Shown: positions 41,145-50,996 of the stretch, one piece after another | Layout of the letters: each line of letters starts with the position of its first letter | Position numbering within the stretch: the first letter of the stretch is position 1 | Assembly (NCBI RefSeq): GCF_003319105.1 | Contig: NZ_QOHH01000002.1 | Location: 186,001-250,000, forward strand | From: Blastococcus sp. TF02-09 | GTDB lineage: Bacteria; Actinomycetota; Actinomycetes; Mycobacteriales; Geodermatophilaceae | Direction of reading: 5' to 3' | Length of the DNA: 64,000 nucleotides | Notes under the pieces: generated by a model | Seen by the model: only the letters and a program-made list of their open reading frames with translations | The model's database searches: none | What the model was told of the DNA's origin: nothing | Position numbers and translations under genes: made by a program

Positions 41145-41776
41145 GACGTCCTCTCCAGCGTTGCGGCGACGGCGGTCAGATCGGCCAGCAGACCGGCCCG
41201 CGGCGCGCCCTTCGGGCCGAACCTGATCGCCGCCGACGGGTGGTAGGTGGCCCAGACCGCCCGCCCGTCCACCTCGTGCGGCCGGCCGCGGACGGCGGCG
41301 AGCACGGTGCGGGGGCCGAGGAACCACTTCGCCGACGAGAGCCCCAGCGCGACCACGACCGGCGCGCCGAGGAGCTCGAGCTGGCGGCGCAGCCAGCCGC
41401 TGCAGCGCGCCACCTCCGGCGCCTGCGGCGTCCGGTTGCCCGGCGGGCGGCACTTCACGACGTTGAGCACCGCCGCCCGGTCGCGGTCCAGCCCCGCCTC
41501 GGTAAGCAGCTGGTCGAGCAGCTGCCCGGACCTCCCGACGAACGGCCGTCCCGTCTCGTCCTCGGTGGCCCCTGGCGCCTCACCGACCAGCACCAGCCGC
41601 GGCCGGCCGGACGCGGGCACGTCGCCGACGACGACGTGCTGCCGGGTGGCCGCCAGCTCCGGACAAGCGACGCAGCCGCGGGCAGCGGTGGCCAGCGCGC
41701 TCCAGTCCGTTGCGGCGGCCGCGGCGCGGGCCACCTCCTCGGCGGGCGCGTCGAAGCGCGGTGGGCGCGGGGCCAC
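41141..41776 (-). CDS. Uracil-DNA glycosylase, family 4 (iron-sulfur)
   Basis: The 211-residue enzyme has the family 4 motif GEAPGATEDETGRPFVGRSG and a C-terminal HPS motif (TYHPSAAIRF). It has four cysteines for a [4Fe-4S] cluster (GCVAC, KCRPPG, ARCSGW). It removes uracil from DNA. The KRRIH loop of the covalent UdgX type is absent. GTG start, 2 bp after the stop of the alpha/beta hydrolase gene, overlapping tsaE downstream. Confidence 0.9.
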   Translation of the reverse strand: MAPRPPRFDAPAEEVARAAAAATDWSALATAARGCVACPELAATRQHVVVGDVPASGRPRLVLVGEAPGATEDETGRPFVGRSGQLLDQLLTEAGLDRDRAAVLNVVKCRPPGNRTPQAPEVARCSGWLRRQLELLGAPVVVALGLSSAKWFLGPRTVLAAVRGRPHEVDGRAVWATYHPSAAIRFGPKGAPRAGLLADLTAVAATLERTS

Positions 41777-41778
41777 GG

Positions 41779-42939
41779 TCAGCGCCCCACCGGCTGCGCG
41801 GCCGCGACCCGGCGGAGCAGGCCGGTGAGCGCCTCGTCGACGACGTCCGGCCGCTCCAGCAGCACCATGTGCCCGGCGCCCGGCACGACGACGAACTCCG
41901 AGTCGGGCAGCCGCTGCACGATGAGCTCGCTGTGCTCCTTGGGGATCATCCGGTCCGCGTCGCCGGTCAGGACGAGCGTCGGGATGCGACGCAGCGGCTC
42001 CAGCGACCCGGTCTCGTCCAGCCCGGCCAGCGCCGGGTAGAACTCCGCGATCACGTCGACCGGCGTCCCGGCGATCATGGCGTCGACGTAGTGCACCAGC
42101 GCCGGGTCGACGTCGGCGGAGGCGAACGACAGCGCCCGGGTGACCACCGAGATGAGGTCGGCGGCTGCCCGCCGGGTGCCCTCGGCGATGGCCGGCCGGC
42201 GGCGCATCGTCCAGGCCGCGATCGGCAGCACCGCGGCCCGCACGCGGGTGAGGAACTCCGGCAGCCCGAAGTTCAGGTCGGCCAGGTTGCCGCTGGAGGT
42301 CGAGATGAGGGCGGCTCCGACCACCCGGGTGCCGAACAGGTCGGGTCGGTGCGCGGCCAACCCCATGACGGTCATCCCGCCCATGGAGTGGCCCACGAGC
42401 ACGATCGGGCCGCGCGGCACCCGCGCCTCCAGCACCGCGGCCAGGTCGCGCGCCAGCTGCTCGATCGTCGAGTGCTCGCTGGGCCCGCGTCCCGAGCCGC
42501 CGTGCCCCCGCTGGTCGTAGAAGACCAGCCGGGCCTCGGGCCGGTGCCCGTTGGCGGTCGCGAGCTGCGCCCCCAGCGTCCGGCGCTGGAAGGCCCACGA
42601 GCCCATCGACAGCGTGTACCCGTGCACGAAGACGACCGTCAGGGGCGCGTCCAGCGGCCCGACCTCCTCCACGTTCAGGAGCACGCCGTCGTCGGCCCGG
42701 ACTGAGGCCGTGCGGTCCGCCCGCCGCGCGTCGGGGCCGAGCGGGTCGTTGGCCCGCAGCTCGGCGTCGGGCACGGCGGCGAGGTCGGCCGGCCGGGGCC
42801 CACCGATGTCCAGCCGGCGCCGGGCGATGCGAGTGAGCGCCACCCCGGCGGCCGTGCCGGCGGCGGCGAGCCCGACCAGGGCGCCGACGACGCCGACGGT
42901 GTGCGCGCTGGAGTGCGGGAGCTGCGGTGCGCGGCCCAT
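41779..42939 (-). CDS. Membrane-anchored alpha/beta hydrolase
   Basis: The 386-residue protein has an N-terminal hydrophobic helix (TVGVVGALVGLAAAGTAAGVAL, residues 12-33). A hydrolase fold follows, with oxyanion loop VFVHGYTLSM, nucleophile GHSMGG, acid in LTGDADRMIP and histidine in GAGHMVLLE, so the triad is complete. The substrate is unknown; lipase or esterase are possible. The ATG shares one base with the alr stop (TGATG). This hydrolase between alr and the uracil-DNA glycosylase is common in actinomycetes. Confidence 0.85.
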   Translation of the reverse strand: MGRAPQLPHSSAHTVGVVGALVGLAAAGTAAGVALTRIARRRLDIGGPRPADLAAVPDAELRANDPLGPDARRADRTASVRADDGVLLNVEEVGPLDAPLTVVFVHGYTLSMGSWAFQRRTLGAQLATANGHRPEARLVFYDQRGHGGSGRGPSEHSTIEQLARDLAAVLEARVPRGPIVLVGHSMGGMTVMGLAAHRPDLFGTRVVGAALISTSSGNLADLNFGLPEFLTRVRAAVLPIAAWTMRRRPAIAEGTRRAAADLISVVTRALSFASADVDPALVHYVDAMIAGTPVDVIAEFYPALAGLDETGSLEPLRRIPTLVLTGDADRMIPKEHSELIVQRLPDSEFVVVPGAGHMVLLERPDVVDEALTGLLRRVAAAQPVGR

Positions 42940-44081
42940 CAGACCGAACCGCGCGTGCCGACGTAGCGGCGGGTGAAGCGCCCACCGACCCGGGTGACCA
43001 GCTCGTAGTGGATGGTGTCCGCGGCATCGGCCCACTGCTGCGCCGTCGGCTCGCCGTCATCGCCGGGGCCCCACAGCACGACGTCGTCCCCCGCGGCTAT
43101 CGCGTCGTCCCCGAGGTCGAGCACGAACTGGTCCATGCAGACCCGGCCGGCGATCCGCCGCTGCGCCCCCGCCGCCCACACCGGCGCCCGGTTGCCCACC
43201 GCGCGGGGGACGCCGTCGGCGTAGCCGACCGGCACGAGCGCCAGCGTCGTCTCCCGGTCGGTCGTGTAGGTGTGACCGTAGGAGACGCCGGAGCCGGCCG
43301 GCACCCGCTTGGTGTGGGCCACCTGGGCCCGCACGGTCATCGCCGGGCGCAGGCCGTACCGGCGGGGGTCGCCGCCCAGCGGGTCCAGCCCGTACAGGGC
43401 GACGCCGGGGCGCACCATGTCGAACCAGGTGTCCGGCAGCGCGATCGTCGCCGCCGAGTTCGCGAGGTGCCGCCGGGCGTCGGTCAGCCCCGCGTCCCGC
43501 GCGACGGCGACGGCCTCCTCGAAGACCCGCACCTGCGCGCCGATCGTCGGGTGCGTGGGCGCGTCGGCGTAGGCCAGGTGGCTCCACAGCCCGACCACGG
43601 CGACGTCGCCGTCGGCCTCGGCACGCGCCGCCGCGTCGACCAGCGCGGGCCAGAGGTCGGGGGTCGCGCCCTCGCGGGAGAGCCCGGTGTCGGCGGCCAG
43701 GTGCACGCGGGCGGGCCGGTCCGCGGCGCGCGCGGCGGCGACCACCTCGTCCAGGCCCCAGCCGGCGTTGACCGACAGCTCGACGTCGGCGGCCACTGCC
43801 GCGGCGACGTCGGTGCCCGGGCCGTTCAGCCAGGCGAGCACCGGCGCGGTGACGCCGGCCGCCCGCAGGGCGAGCGCCTCGTCGACGATGGCGACGCCGA
43901 GGGCGTCCGCCCCGCCGGCCAGGACGGCGCGGGCCGCGGGCACCAGGCCGTGCCCGTAGCCGTCGGCCTTCACCACGGCCATGAGCGGGCGGCCGACCCG
44001 TTCGCGCAGCACGGCGGTGTTCGCGGCGATCGCGTCGAGGTCGACGACCACCTCGGCGCGGCCGGCTCCAGGTGTGCTCAC
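42939..44081 (-). CDS. alr: Alanine racemase
   Basis: The 380-residue PLP enzyme has AVVKADGYGHG with the Schiff-base lysine, the HLAADTGLSREG and SHLAYAD blocks, and the catalytic tyrosine in GVSYGHTYTTD. It makes D-alanine for peptidoglycan and, where present, teichoic acid D-alanylation. GTG start, overlapping the stop of nnr (GTGA). Confidence 0.96.
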   Translation of the reverse strand: MSTPGAGRAEVVVDLDAIAANTAVLRERVGRPLMAVVKADGYGHGLVPAARAVLAGGADALGVAIVDEALALRAAGVTAPVLAWLNGPGTDVAAAVAADVELSVNAGWGLDEVVAAARAADRPARVHLAADTGLSREGATPDLWPALVDAAARAEADGDVAVVGLWSHLAYADAPTHPTIGAQVRVFEEAVAVARDAGLTDARRHLANSAATIALPDTWFDMVRPGVALYGLDPLGGDPRRYGLRPAMTVRAQVAHTKRVPAGSGVSYGHTYTTDRETTLALVPVGYADGVPRAVGNRAPVWAAGAQRRIAGRVCMDQFVLDLGDDAIAAGDDVVLWGPGDDGEPTAQQWADAADTIHYELVTRVGGRFTRRYVGTRGSV

Positions 44082-45562
44082 GCGCCCGAGTCTCCCAGGA
44101 CGGCCGGCCCGAGCCCGCGGACCCGCCCGACCGCCTCGGGGAGGCGCCGGACGAGGTCCCCGGCGAGCAGCGGCCCGCGCTGCGCGGCGAGCCGGCCGGT
44201 GCGGCCGTGCAGGTGCGCGGCGACCGCGGCGGCCTCGACCGCGGGCAGGCCGGTGGTGGGGCCGGTGGCGAGCAGCGCGCCGGCGATCCCGCTGAGGACG
44301 TCGCCGGTGCCCGCGGTGGCCAGGTCGGCCGTCCCGGTGCCGTTCACGAACGTCGTCCCGTCCGGATCGGCGACGACGGTGGCGTCGCCCTTGAGCAGGA
44401 CGACGGCGCCCAGCTCCGCGGCCAGCCGCCGGGCCGCGCCGATCCGGTCACCGCCGACGTCGCTGCCGAAGCGGGCGAACTCGCGGTCGTGCGGGGTGAG
44501 CACCGTGGGTGCGCTGCGTCCCTGGACGAGGCCGGGCTCGCGGGCCAGCAGCGTGAGGGCGTCGGCGTCGACCAGCACCGGGACGTCCGTGGCCAGCACC
44601 TCGGCCAGCACGGCGCGCGCGGCGTCGTCGGTGCCGCCGCCCGGCCCGACGACCCACGCCTGCACCCGCCCGGCGTCGCCCGGCCCGCCGTCGGTGACGA
44701 TCGCCTCCGGCCAGGCCGCGCGCACGCCGTCGGCCGCCCCGCCGGCGTAGCGGACCAGACCCGGCCGGGTGCGCAGCGCGGCGCCGGTGCACAGCACGCC
44801 GGCGCCCGGGTAGGCGGCCGAGCCGGCGAGCACGCCGACGACGCCCTGGGAGTACTTGTCGTCGCCCGCGGACGGCGGCGCGAGGCGGGCGGCGACGTCG
44901 GCGTCGGTGAGCTGCCAGGCGGTCGCGGGTGGCAGGTGCGCGTCCAGCCCGATGTCGATCAGGTGCACCTTCCCGGCGTGGCCCCGGCCCTCCCCCACGA
45001 CCAGGCCGCGCTTCACCGCCCCGAAGGTCACCGTGTGCATGGCCGGGAACGCGACGCCGTCGACCTCGCCGGTGGAGGCGTCGATGCCGCTGGGGACGTC
45101 GACGGCGACGGTGATGCCGGCTCCCTCCGCGGCCGCCTCGGCGAGCGCGGCTGCGTCCGCGCGCAGGCCACCGCGGCCGCCGATGCCGAGCATCCCGTCC
45201 AGCACGAGGTCGGCCCGCCCGACGAGCGCCCCGACCCCCGGATCCCCGGCGGTCAGGGCGCGCCCGCCGGACCGGCGCAGGGCGGTCAGACCCGCGGCGT
45301 GCGTCCGGTCGGGAGCCAGCAGGACGGCGGTCACGCGGGCGCCGCGGCCGGCCAGGCGCGCCCCGGCGAACAGCGCGTCGCCGCCGTTGTTGCCGCTGCC
45401 CGCGAGGAGCACGACGCGACGGCCGTAGACCGTGCCGAGCAGTCGGCCGCCGACCGTCGCCAGCCCCGCGGCTGCGCGCTGCATCAGGGTGCCCTGGGGC
45501 GTCGCGGCCAGCAGCGGCTCCTCGGCGGCCCGCACCTCCGCGGCGGCGTACAGCCCGATCAT
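44078..45562 (-). CDS. nnr: Bifunctional NAD(P)H-hydrate epimerase / ADP-dependent dehydratase
   Basis: The 494-residue metabolite-repair enzyme fuses an N-terminal YjeF epimerase ([32 protein letters not shown]) to a C-terminal ribokinase-like dehydratase ([31 protein letters not shown]). It repairs hydrated NADH/NADPH. The start overlaps the acpS stop (ATGA), and the end overlaps alr. The acpS-nnr-alr order is conserved in actinomycetes. Confidence 0.94.
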   Translation of the reverse strand: MIGLYAAAEVRAAEEPLLAATPQGTLMQRAAAGLATVGGRLLGTVYGRRVVLLAGSGNNGGDALFAGARLAGRGARVTAVLLAPDRTHAAGLTALRRSGGRALTAGDPGVGALVGRADLVLDGMLGIGGRGGLRADAAALAEAAAEGAGITVAVDVPSGIDASTGEVDGVAFPAMHTVTFGAVKRGLVVGEGRGHAGKVHLIDIGLDAHLPPATAWQLTDADVAARLAPPSAGDDKYSQGVVGVLAGSAAYPGAGVLCTGAALRTRPGLVRYAGGAADGVRAAWPEAIVTDGGPGDAGRVQAWVVGPGGGTDDAARAVLAEVLATDVPVLVDADALTLLAREPGLVQGRSAPTVLTPHDREFARFGSDVGGDRIGAARRLAAELGAVVLLKGDATVVADPDGTTFVNGTGTADLATAGTGDVLSGIAGALLATGPTTGLPAVEAAAVAAHLHGRTGRLAAQRGPLLAGDLVRRLPEAVGRVRGLGPAVLGDSGA

Positions 45563-45948
45563 CCGGCGTCCCCACGGAGCACGCCCTCGGCGACGACCAC
45601 CGCCGAGGCGATCCCGCCGTCGTGGCTGAGCGACACGTGCCAGCTGCTGACGCCGAGCTGCGCGGCCCGGCCGGCGACGCTGCCCCGGACGTCGAGGTGC
45701 GGCCGGCCGTGGTCGCCGACGATGACCTCGGCGTCGTGCCACCGCAGGTCGCCGGGCGCGCCGAGGGCCTTGGCGATCGCCTCCTTGGCAGCGAACCGCG
45801 CGGCCAGGGACTCGGCGGTGCGCGCCGTCCCCGAGGGCGTGAGCTGCTCGGCGGCGGTGAACAGCCGGTCCCGCAGCCCGGGCGTGCGGGCGAGGGACGC
45901 GGCGAACCGCTCCACCGGCACGACGTCGATCCCGATCCCGATGATCAC
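45559..45948 (-). CDS. acpS: Holo-[acyl-carrier-protein] synthase
   Basis: The 129-residue protein has the AcpS motifs [12 protein letters not shown] and [13 protein letters not shown] (magnesium and CoA binding) and WHVSLSHDG. It transfers 4'-phosphopantetheine to acyl carrier protein. GTG start at 45948; it heads the acpS-nnr-alr-tsaE operon. Confidence 0.95.
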   Translation of the reverse strand: MIIGIGIDVVPVERFAASLARTPGLRDRLFTAAEQLTPSGTARTAESLAARFAAKEAIAKALGAPGDLRWHDAEVIVGDHGRPHLDVRGSVAGRAAQLGVSSWHVSLSHDGGIASAVVVAEGVLRGDAG

Positions 45949-45988
45949 CCGGTCAGTCTCCCGCGACGTCCGGTCGGGCGCCCACCGC

Positions 45989-46070
45989 CGTCCTCCCTCA
46001 CCGCAGCGCGTCCTCCCTCACCGTGCGCCGTGAGGGAGGACGCGCTGGGATCAGGTGACCTGATCCCAGC
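45989..46070. repeat. 82-bp composite palindromic repeat, copy B
   Basis: This copy matches copy A (30630-30711) at 77 of 82 positions, in the same orientation. In this copy the second CGTCCTCCCTCAC unit and the inverted GTGAGGGAGGACG pair over 13 bp, and the palindrome is GGGATCAGGT-G-ACCTGATCCC. It ends 5 bp before the glmS stop codon on the opposite strand, so it lies directly downstream of glmS. Confidence 0.8.
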
Positions 46071-46075
46071 CGCGA

Positions 46076-47953
46076 TTACTCCACGGTGACGGACTTGGCC
46101 AGGTTGCGCGGCTGGTCGACGTCGTAGCCGCGGGTGTCGGCGATCTCGCAGGCCAGCACCTGCAGCGGGACCGTGGTGACGACCGGCGCCAGCAGCGTCG
46201 GGGTGCGGGGCACCCGGATGAGGTGGTCGGCGTAGGGCACGACGTCCTGGTCACCGTCCTCCGCGATCACGATGGTGCGCGCACCGCGGGCCCGGACCTC
46301 CTGGATGTTGGAGACGACCTTGCCGTGCACCGACTCGCGGCTGCGCGGCGAGGGCACGATCACCACGACCGGCGTCCCCTGGTCGATGACCGCGATGGGC
46401 CCGTGCTTGAGCTCACCGGCGGCGAAGCCCTCGGCGTGGATGTAGGCCAGCTCCTTGAGCTTGAGCGCACCCTCCAGCGCGACCGGGAAGCCGACGTGCC
46501 GGCCCAGGAACAGGACGGTGCCCGCGTCGGCGAGCGAGCGGCCGAGCGCGCGGACCTCGTCCATGCTCTCCAGCACCCGCGCGACGGCGTCCGGCAGCTT
46601 GCGCAGGTCGTCGACGATGGCGGCGATCTCGTCCTCGAACTTCATGCCGCGCACCTGGGCGAGGAAGAGCCCCACCAGGTAGCAGGCGACGATCTGGCTG
46701 AGGAACGCCTTGGTCGAGGCGACCGCGATCTCGGGGCCCGCGTGCGTGTAGAGGACGGCGTCGGACTCGCGCGGGATCGTGGAGCCGTTGGCGTTGCAGA
46801 TGGCCAGGACGCGGGCCTTCTGCTCCTTGGCGTGCCGCAGCGCCATCAGGGTGTCCATGGTCTCGCCCGACTGGCTGATGACGATGACCAGCGTCGAGCG
46901 GTCCAGTACCGGGTCGCGGTAGCGGAACTCGCTGGCCACCTCGACCTCGACCGGGATACGGGTCCAGTGCTCGATGGCGTACTTGGCGATCAGCCCGGCG
47001 TGGTACGAGGTGCCGCAGGAGACGACGAAGATCTTGTCGATGTCGCGGAGCTCCTGGTCGGACAGCCGCACCTCGTCGAGCACCAGGTTGCCGTGCTCGC
47101 CCAGGCGGCCCAGCAGCGTGTCGGCGATGGCCTGCGGCTGCTCGGCGATCTCCTTGAGCATGAACCAGTCGTAGCCGCCCTTCTCGGCGGCGGCGGCGTC
47201 CCAATCGACGGTGTAGGCGGTGGGCTCGACGGCGGCACCGGCGAAGTCGGTCACGGTCACGCCCCGGTCGCGGTCGATCTCGACGACCTGGTCCTGGCCG
47301 AGCTCGAGGGCGTTGCGGGTGTGGCCGATGAACGCGGCGACGTCGGAGCCCAGGAAGTACTCGGGGGTGCCGTCGGCCGTCTCGCCGATGCCGACCACCA
47401 GCGGGCTGCTGCGCCGCGCGGCGACCAGCGTGCCCGGCTCGGCGGCGTGAGTGGCCACGAGGGTGAAGGCGCCCTCGAGGCGCCGGCACACCGCCCGCAT
47501 CGCCTCGGCCAGCCGGCCCTCGCCCTCGGGCGCCTCGGCGTACGCGGCGGCCAGCAGGTGCCCGGCCACCTCGGTGTCGGTCTCCGAGGTGAACTCGATG
47601 CCGGCGCGCTCGCACTCGGCGCGCAGCACGGCGAAGTTCTCGATGATCCCGTTGTGGACGACGGCGACGCGGCCGTCGGCGGAGACGTGCGGGTGCGCGT
47701 TGCGGTCGGTGGGGCCGCCGTGGGTCGCCCACCGGGTGTGCCCGATCGCGGTGGTGGCCGCGGGCAGCGGCCGCTCGGCCAGGACCTTCTCCAGGTTGGC
47801 GAGCTTGCCGGCCTTCTTCGCCGTCGTCAGCTCACCGTCGGCCAGCACCGCGATCCCGGCGGAGTCGTACCCCCGGTACTCGAGCCGGCGCAGGCCCTCC
47901 AGGACGACGTCCCGGGCATCCTGCGGGCCGACGTATCCCACGATTCCGCACAT
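46076..47953 (-). CDS. glmS: Glucosamine-6-phosphate synthase (isomerising)
   Basis: The 625-residue enzyme makes glucosamine-6-phosphate from fructose-6-phosphate and glutamine. MCGIVGYVG places the catalytic cysteine at position 2, which fixes the ATG at 47953 rather than a GTG two codons earlier. Two SIS domains follow (SQSGETMDTLMAL), and the C-terminus is DQPRNLAKSVTVE. TACCCT lies 7 nt before the ATG. I see no glmS ribozyme. A repeat element follows the stop. Confidence 0.97.
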   Translation of the reverse strand: MCGIVGYVGPQDARDVVLEGLRRLEYRGYDSAGIAVLADGELTTAKKAGKLANLEKVLAERPLPAATTAIGHTRWATHGGPTDRNAHPHVSADGRVAVVHNGIIENFAVLRAECERAGIEFTSETDTEVAGHLLAAAYAEAPEGEGRLAEAMRAVCRRLEGAFTLVATHAAEPGTLVAARRSSPLVVGIGETADGTPEYFLGSDVAAFIGHTRNALELGQDQVVEIDRDRGVTVTDFAGAAVEPTAYTVDWDAAAAEKGGYDWFMLKEIAEQPQAIADTLLGRLGEHGNLVLDEVRLSDQELRDIDKIFVVSCGTSYHAGLIAKYAIEHWTRIPVEVEVASEFRYRDPVLDRSTLVIVISQSGETMDTLMALRHAKEQKARVLAICNANGSTIPRESDAVLYTHAGPEIAVASTKAFLSQIVACYLVGLFLAQVRGMKFEDEIAAIVDDLRKLPDAVARVLESMDEVRALGRSLADAGTVLFLGRHVGFPVALEGALKLKELAYIHAEGFAAGELKHGPIAVIDQGTPVVVIVPSPRSRESVHGKVVSNIQEVRARGARTIVIAEDGDQDVVPYADHLIRVPRTPTLLAPVVTTVPLQVLACEIADTRGYDVDQPRNLAKSVTVE

Positions 47954-47960
47954 TTGCACG

Positions 47961-47966
47961 AGGGTA
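47961..47966 (-). promoter_or_regulatory. Candidate -10 element (TACCCT) of glmS, leaderless start
   Basis: TACCCT on the minus strand lies 7 nt before the glmS ATG, with no ribosome-binding site. The start is independently fixed by the Cys2 requirement, so this is one of the firmest leaderless cases here. Confidence 0.5.
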
Positions 47967-48037
47967 CCGGCGGTTGCCGCCCGATCGGGGCATTCGCGGT
48001 CGGTCCACCCCGCACGGGGCAGCCGGCGGCGTGGGGC

Positions 48038-49381
48038 TCAGCCGACGCCGGCGACGACGTCCGCGAGCCGGCCGGCGACGGCGTCGGCCTGCTCCTGCGT
48101 CGGGGCCTCGACCATCACCCGGACCAGCTGCTCGGTCCCCGAGGGGCGCAGCAGCACCCGGCCGGTGTCGCCGAGCTCGTCCTCGACCGCACGGACGGCC
48201 TCGGCGACCTCCGCGCTGCCCGCCACCGCGGTCCGGTCGACGACCGGCACGTTGATGAGGATCTGCGGCAGCTTCTGCACCACCGCGGCCAGCTCCGCCA
48301 GCGAGGCGCCGGTCGCCGCCATGCGCGCCATGAGCGCGAGGCCGGTGAGCAGCCCGTCGCCGGTGGTGGCGTGGTCGAGGAAGACAAGGTGGCCGCTCTG
48401 CTCGCCGCCGAGGCTCAGGTTCCCCGCCCGCAGCGCCTCGAGCACGTAGCGGTCGCCGACGGCGGTGGTCTGCACCGCGATGCCGGCGTCGCGCATCGCG
48501 TGGTGGAAGCCGAGGTTGCTCATGACGGTGGCCACGACCGTGTCGTCGGTGAGCGCGCCGCGCTCGTGCATCGCCAGCGCGCACACGGCGAGGATCTCGT
48601 CGCCGTCGACGACGTCACCGGCCGCGGTGACGGCCAGGCAGCGGTCGGCGTCCCCGTCGTGGGCGAGGCCGAGGTCGGCGCCCTGGGCCCGGACCGCCCC
48701 GATCAGCGGCTCCAGGTGGGTCGAGCCGATCCCGTCGTTGATGTTCCAGCCGTCCGGGGCGCACCCGATGGCGTGCACGGTGGCGCCGGCGCGGCGGTAC
48801 ACCTCGGGGGCGACGTCGGCCGCGGCGCCGTGCGCGCCGTCGACGACGACGGACAGCCCGCGCAGCGGCTGGTCGACCGCGGCCAGCAGGTGGGCCTCGT
48901 AGTCGGCGACCGCGCCGGTGAGCGCGCGCACGCGGCCGATGCCGGCCCCGGTGGGCCGGTGGCCGGTGGCGTGCCCGTCGGCCAGGGACTCCTCGATCGC
49001 CACCTCGACGGCGTCGGGCAGCTTGTGCCCACCCCGGCTGAACAGCTTGATGCCGTTGTCGGGCATGGGGTTGTGGCTGGCCGAGATCATCACGCCGAGG
49101 TCGGCGCCGGTCGACCCGGTGAGGTGGGCCAGGGCCGGGGTGGGGACCACACCGGCGAGGAGGACCTCGGCCCCGGCGCTCGACAGCCCGGCCACGACGG
49201 CGGCCTCGAGCATCTCCCCGCTCGCCCGGGGATCACGGCCGACGACCGCGACGGGACGCGAGGTCCCGTCGCGGTCGGCGAGCACTCCGGCGGCGGCGCG
49301 CGCCACGGAGAGGGCCAGCTCCGGCGTGAGGTCGGAGTTGGCCCTCCCGCGGACGCCGTCGGTACCGAACAGGCGACCCAA
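48038..49381 (-). CDS. glmM: Phosphoglucosamine mutase
   Basis: The 447-residue enzyme converts glucosamine-6-phosphate to glucosamine-1-phosphate for UDP-GlcNAc. It has [12 protein letters not shown], the phosphoserine loop [14 protein letters not shown], metal-binding HDGDADRC and the C-terminal [12 protein letters not shown]. The start is TTG at 49381, 8 bp after the rpsI stop; no ATG or GTG precedes [11 protein letters not shown] in this frame. It is probably co-transcribed with rplM-rpsI. Confidence 0.95.
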   Translation of the reverse strand: MGRLFGTDGVRGRANSDLTPELALSVARAAAGVLADRDGTSRPVAVVGRDPRASGEMLEAAVVAGLSSAGAEVLLAGVVPTPALAHLTGSTGADLGVMISASHNPMPDNGIKLFSRGGHKLPDAVEVAIEESLADGHATGHRPTGAGIGRVRALTGAVADYEAHLLAAVDQPLRGLSVVVDGAHGAAADVAPEVYRRAGATVHAIGCAPDGWNINDGIGSTHLEPLIGAVRAQGADLGLAHDGDADRCLAVTAAGDVVDGDEILAVCALAMHERGALTDDTVVATVMSNLGFHHAMRDAGIAVQTTAVGDRYVLEALRAGNLSLGGEQSGHLVFLDHATTGDGLLTGLALMARMAATGASLAELAAVVQKLPQILINVPVVDRTAVAGSAEVAEAVRAVEDELGDTGRVLLRPSGTEQLVRVMVEAPTQEQADAVAGRLADVVAGVG

Positions 49382-49389
49382 GGGAGGGG

Positions 49390-49809
49390 TCAGCGCTTGG
49401 AGTACTGGGGCGCCTTGCGGGCCTTCTTGAGCCCGTACTTCTTGCGCTCCTTGACCCGGGGGTCACGGGTGAGGAAGCCGGCCTTCTTGAGGGCCGGACG
49501 GTCCTCGGCCTCGACCTCGATCAGCGCGCGGGCGATCGCCAGGCGCAGCGCGCCGGCCTGCCCGGTGACGCCGCCACCCTTGAGCAGCGCGATGACGTCG
49601 TACTGCTCGGCCTTCTCCAGGGTCACGAACGGCTCGCGGACGAGCTGCTGGTGCACCTTGTTCGGGAAGTACTGCTCGAGCGTGCGGCCGTTGAGGGAGA
49701 ACTGGCCGGAGCCGGGCACGAGGCGCACCCGGACGATGGCCTCCTTGCGGCGACCGACGGTCTGGATCGGACGCCCGTCGGCGTCGGTCACGGTCAGAGC
49801 GCTGGTCAC
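49390..49809 (-). CDS. rpsI: Ribosomal protein uS9
   Basis: The 139-residue protein has the S9 pattern ([32 protein letters not shown]) and the basic C-terminal tail [17 protein letters not shown] that contacts P-site tRNA. The GTG start overlaps the rplM stop (GTGA), the usual rplM-rpsI pair. Confidence 0.97.
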   Translation of the reverse strand: MTSALTVTDADGRPIQTVGRRKEAIVRVRLVPGSGQFSLNGRTLEQYFPNKVHQQLVREPFVTLEKAEQYDVIALLKGGGVTGQAGALRLAIARALIEVEAEDRPALKKAGFLTRDPRVKERKKYGLKKARKAPQYSKR

Positions 49810-50249
49810 TGGGCCACCTGCTTGATCTCGTAGTTCTGGGGCTGCTGCGCAGCGTGGGGGTGCTCGGGGCCCGCGTAGACCTTGAGCTTCTTGATCATCT
49901 GACGGCCCAGGCTGTTGTGCGGCAGCATGCCCTTGACGGCGCGCTCGATGACGCGGTCGGGGTGCGTGCGCAGCTGGTCGCCGACGTTGATGGTCTTCAG
50001 ACCACCGGGGTGGCCGGAGTGGCGGTAGGCCCGCTTGTCGTCCCGCTTGCTGCCCGTCAGGGCGACCTTCCCGGCGTTGACGATGACGACGAAGTCACCG
50101 ACGTCGACGTGCGGGGCGTACTGCGGCTTGTGCTTGCCGCGCAGGAGCTGCGCGGTCTGGCTGGCCAGTCGGCCGAGCACCACGTCGGTGGCGTCGATGA
50201 CGAGCCAGGCCCGGTCGATCTCTCCGGGCTTGGGGGTGTACGTGCGCAC
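49806..50249 (-). CDS. rplM: Ribosomal protein uL13
   Basis: The 147-residue protein has [36 protein letters not shown] and the L13 signature block [20 protein letters not shown]. The GTG at 50249 matches the family start. It heads the rplM-rpsI-glmM transcript. Confidence 0.97.
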   Translation of the reverse strand: MRTYTPKPGEIDRAWLVIDATDVVLGRLASQTAQLLRGKHKPQYAPHVDVGDFVVIVNAGKVALTGSKRDDKRAYRHSGHPGGLKTINVGDQLRTHPDRVIERAVKGMLPHNSLGRQMIKKLKVYAGPEHPHAAQQPQNYEIKQVAQ

Positions 50250-50412
50250 GGCGCTCGTGTCCTCCGTCGTTGTCGGGAAGGCTGGTCGGATCGCCCCACC
50301 GAGTACGGGAGACGGAGCTGCACGCGCGGCACCAGCCGGCACACGCGCCAACCGAGCACGATACCAGCCGCCGCGCTGCCGCTTCCCGGCCCGCTGCGGA
50401 CCCCTCCCGCCC

Positions 50413-50913
50413 TCAGGAGGCGGCGGGTTCCTCGACTTCGCGCAGCCGGCCCGTGTCGACGTCGTAGACCGTGCCCCGGACCTCGTGGGAGAGCAGGTAG
50501 GGGCTCTCCCGGATCAGCCGCATGGACTCGCGCACGTCCTGGTCGACGTCGGTGAAGGCGCGGGCCGCCCACGGCGGACGCCGGCCGGTGGCCTTCTCGA
50601 CGGCGTCGGCGAAGGAGATGTCGTCGGTGGACTGGAGCCCGCACTGGGTGTGGTGCACCAGCACGATCTCCCGGGTGCCCAGGGCGTGCTGGCTGATGGT
50701 GAGCGACCGGATGATGTCCTCGGTCACCACGCCGCCGGCGTTGCGGATGACGTGGGCGTCGCCGATCTCGAGCCCGAGCACGCCGAACAGCGGGATGCGG
50801 GCGTCCATGCAGGCCACGACGGCCACCTGCCGGGCCGGTCGCACCGGCTTGCTGCCCGGGAACTGCTCCGCCCACCGCTGGTTCGCCTCGAGCATCCGGT
50901 CGATCTCGGCCAC
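50413..50913 (-). CDS. Beta-class carbonic anhydrase
   Basis: The 166-residue enzyme has the zinc ligands in ACMDARI (Cys, with the Asp-Arg dyad) and VHHTQCG (His and Cys), plus the HVIRNAGG block. It interconverts CO2 and bicarbonate. The GTG follows GAGGAGG. It lies between the rplM group and divergent glp; no other link is visible. Confidence 0.9.
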   Translation of the reverse strand: MAEIDRMLEANQRWAEQFPGSKPVRPARQVAVVACMDARIPLFGVLGLEIGDAHVIRNAGGVVTEDIIRSLTISQHALGTREIVLVHHTQCGLQSTDDISFADAVEKATGRRPPWAARAFTDVDQDVRESMRLIRESPYLLSHEVRGTVYDVDTGRLREVEEPAAS

Positions 50914-50984
50914 ACGTCCTCCTCGCCCTGTCGGTCGCAGGCAGGTTAGCCGGGCCGCCACGACCCCGCCGCCGCGCCATCGGC

Positions 50985-50990
50985 CAGGAT
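50985..50990 (+). promoter_or_regulatory. Candidate -10 element (CAGGAT) of glp/moeA
   Basis: CAGGAT lies 6 nt before the GTG at 50997, with no ribosome-binding site. It matches only part of the -10 consensus. Confidence 0.3.
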
Positions 50991-50996
50991 GGGTCC

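Noticed and set aside
41141-41776. UdgX-type covalent uracil-DNA glycosylase
   Set aside because: The diagnostic KRRIH loop is absent. The motifs fit ordinary family 4.
47954-48037. glmS ribozyme or riboswitch upstream of glmS
   Set aside because: The leader is too short, because a -10 hexamer lies 7 nt before the ATG. Nothing resembles the ribozyme core.
46223-49825. A 1200-codon plus-strand open frame across glmS, glmM and rpsI
   Set aside because: It is antisense to three certain genes, has a composition typical of a shadow frame, and shows no domain.
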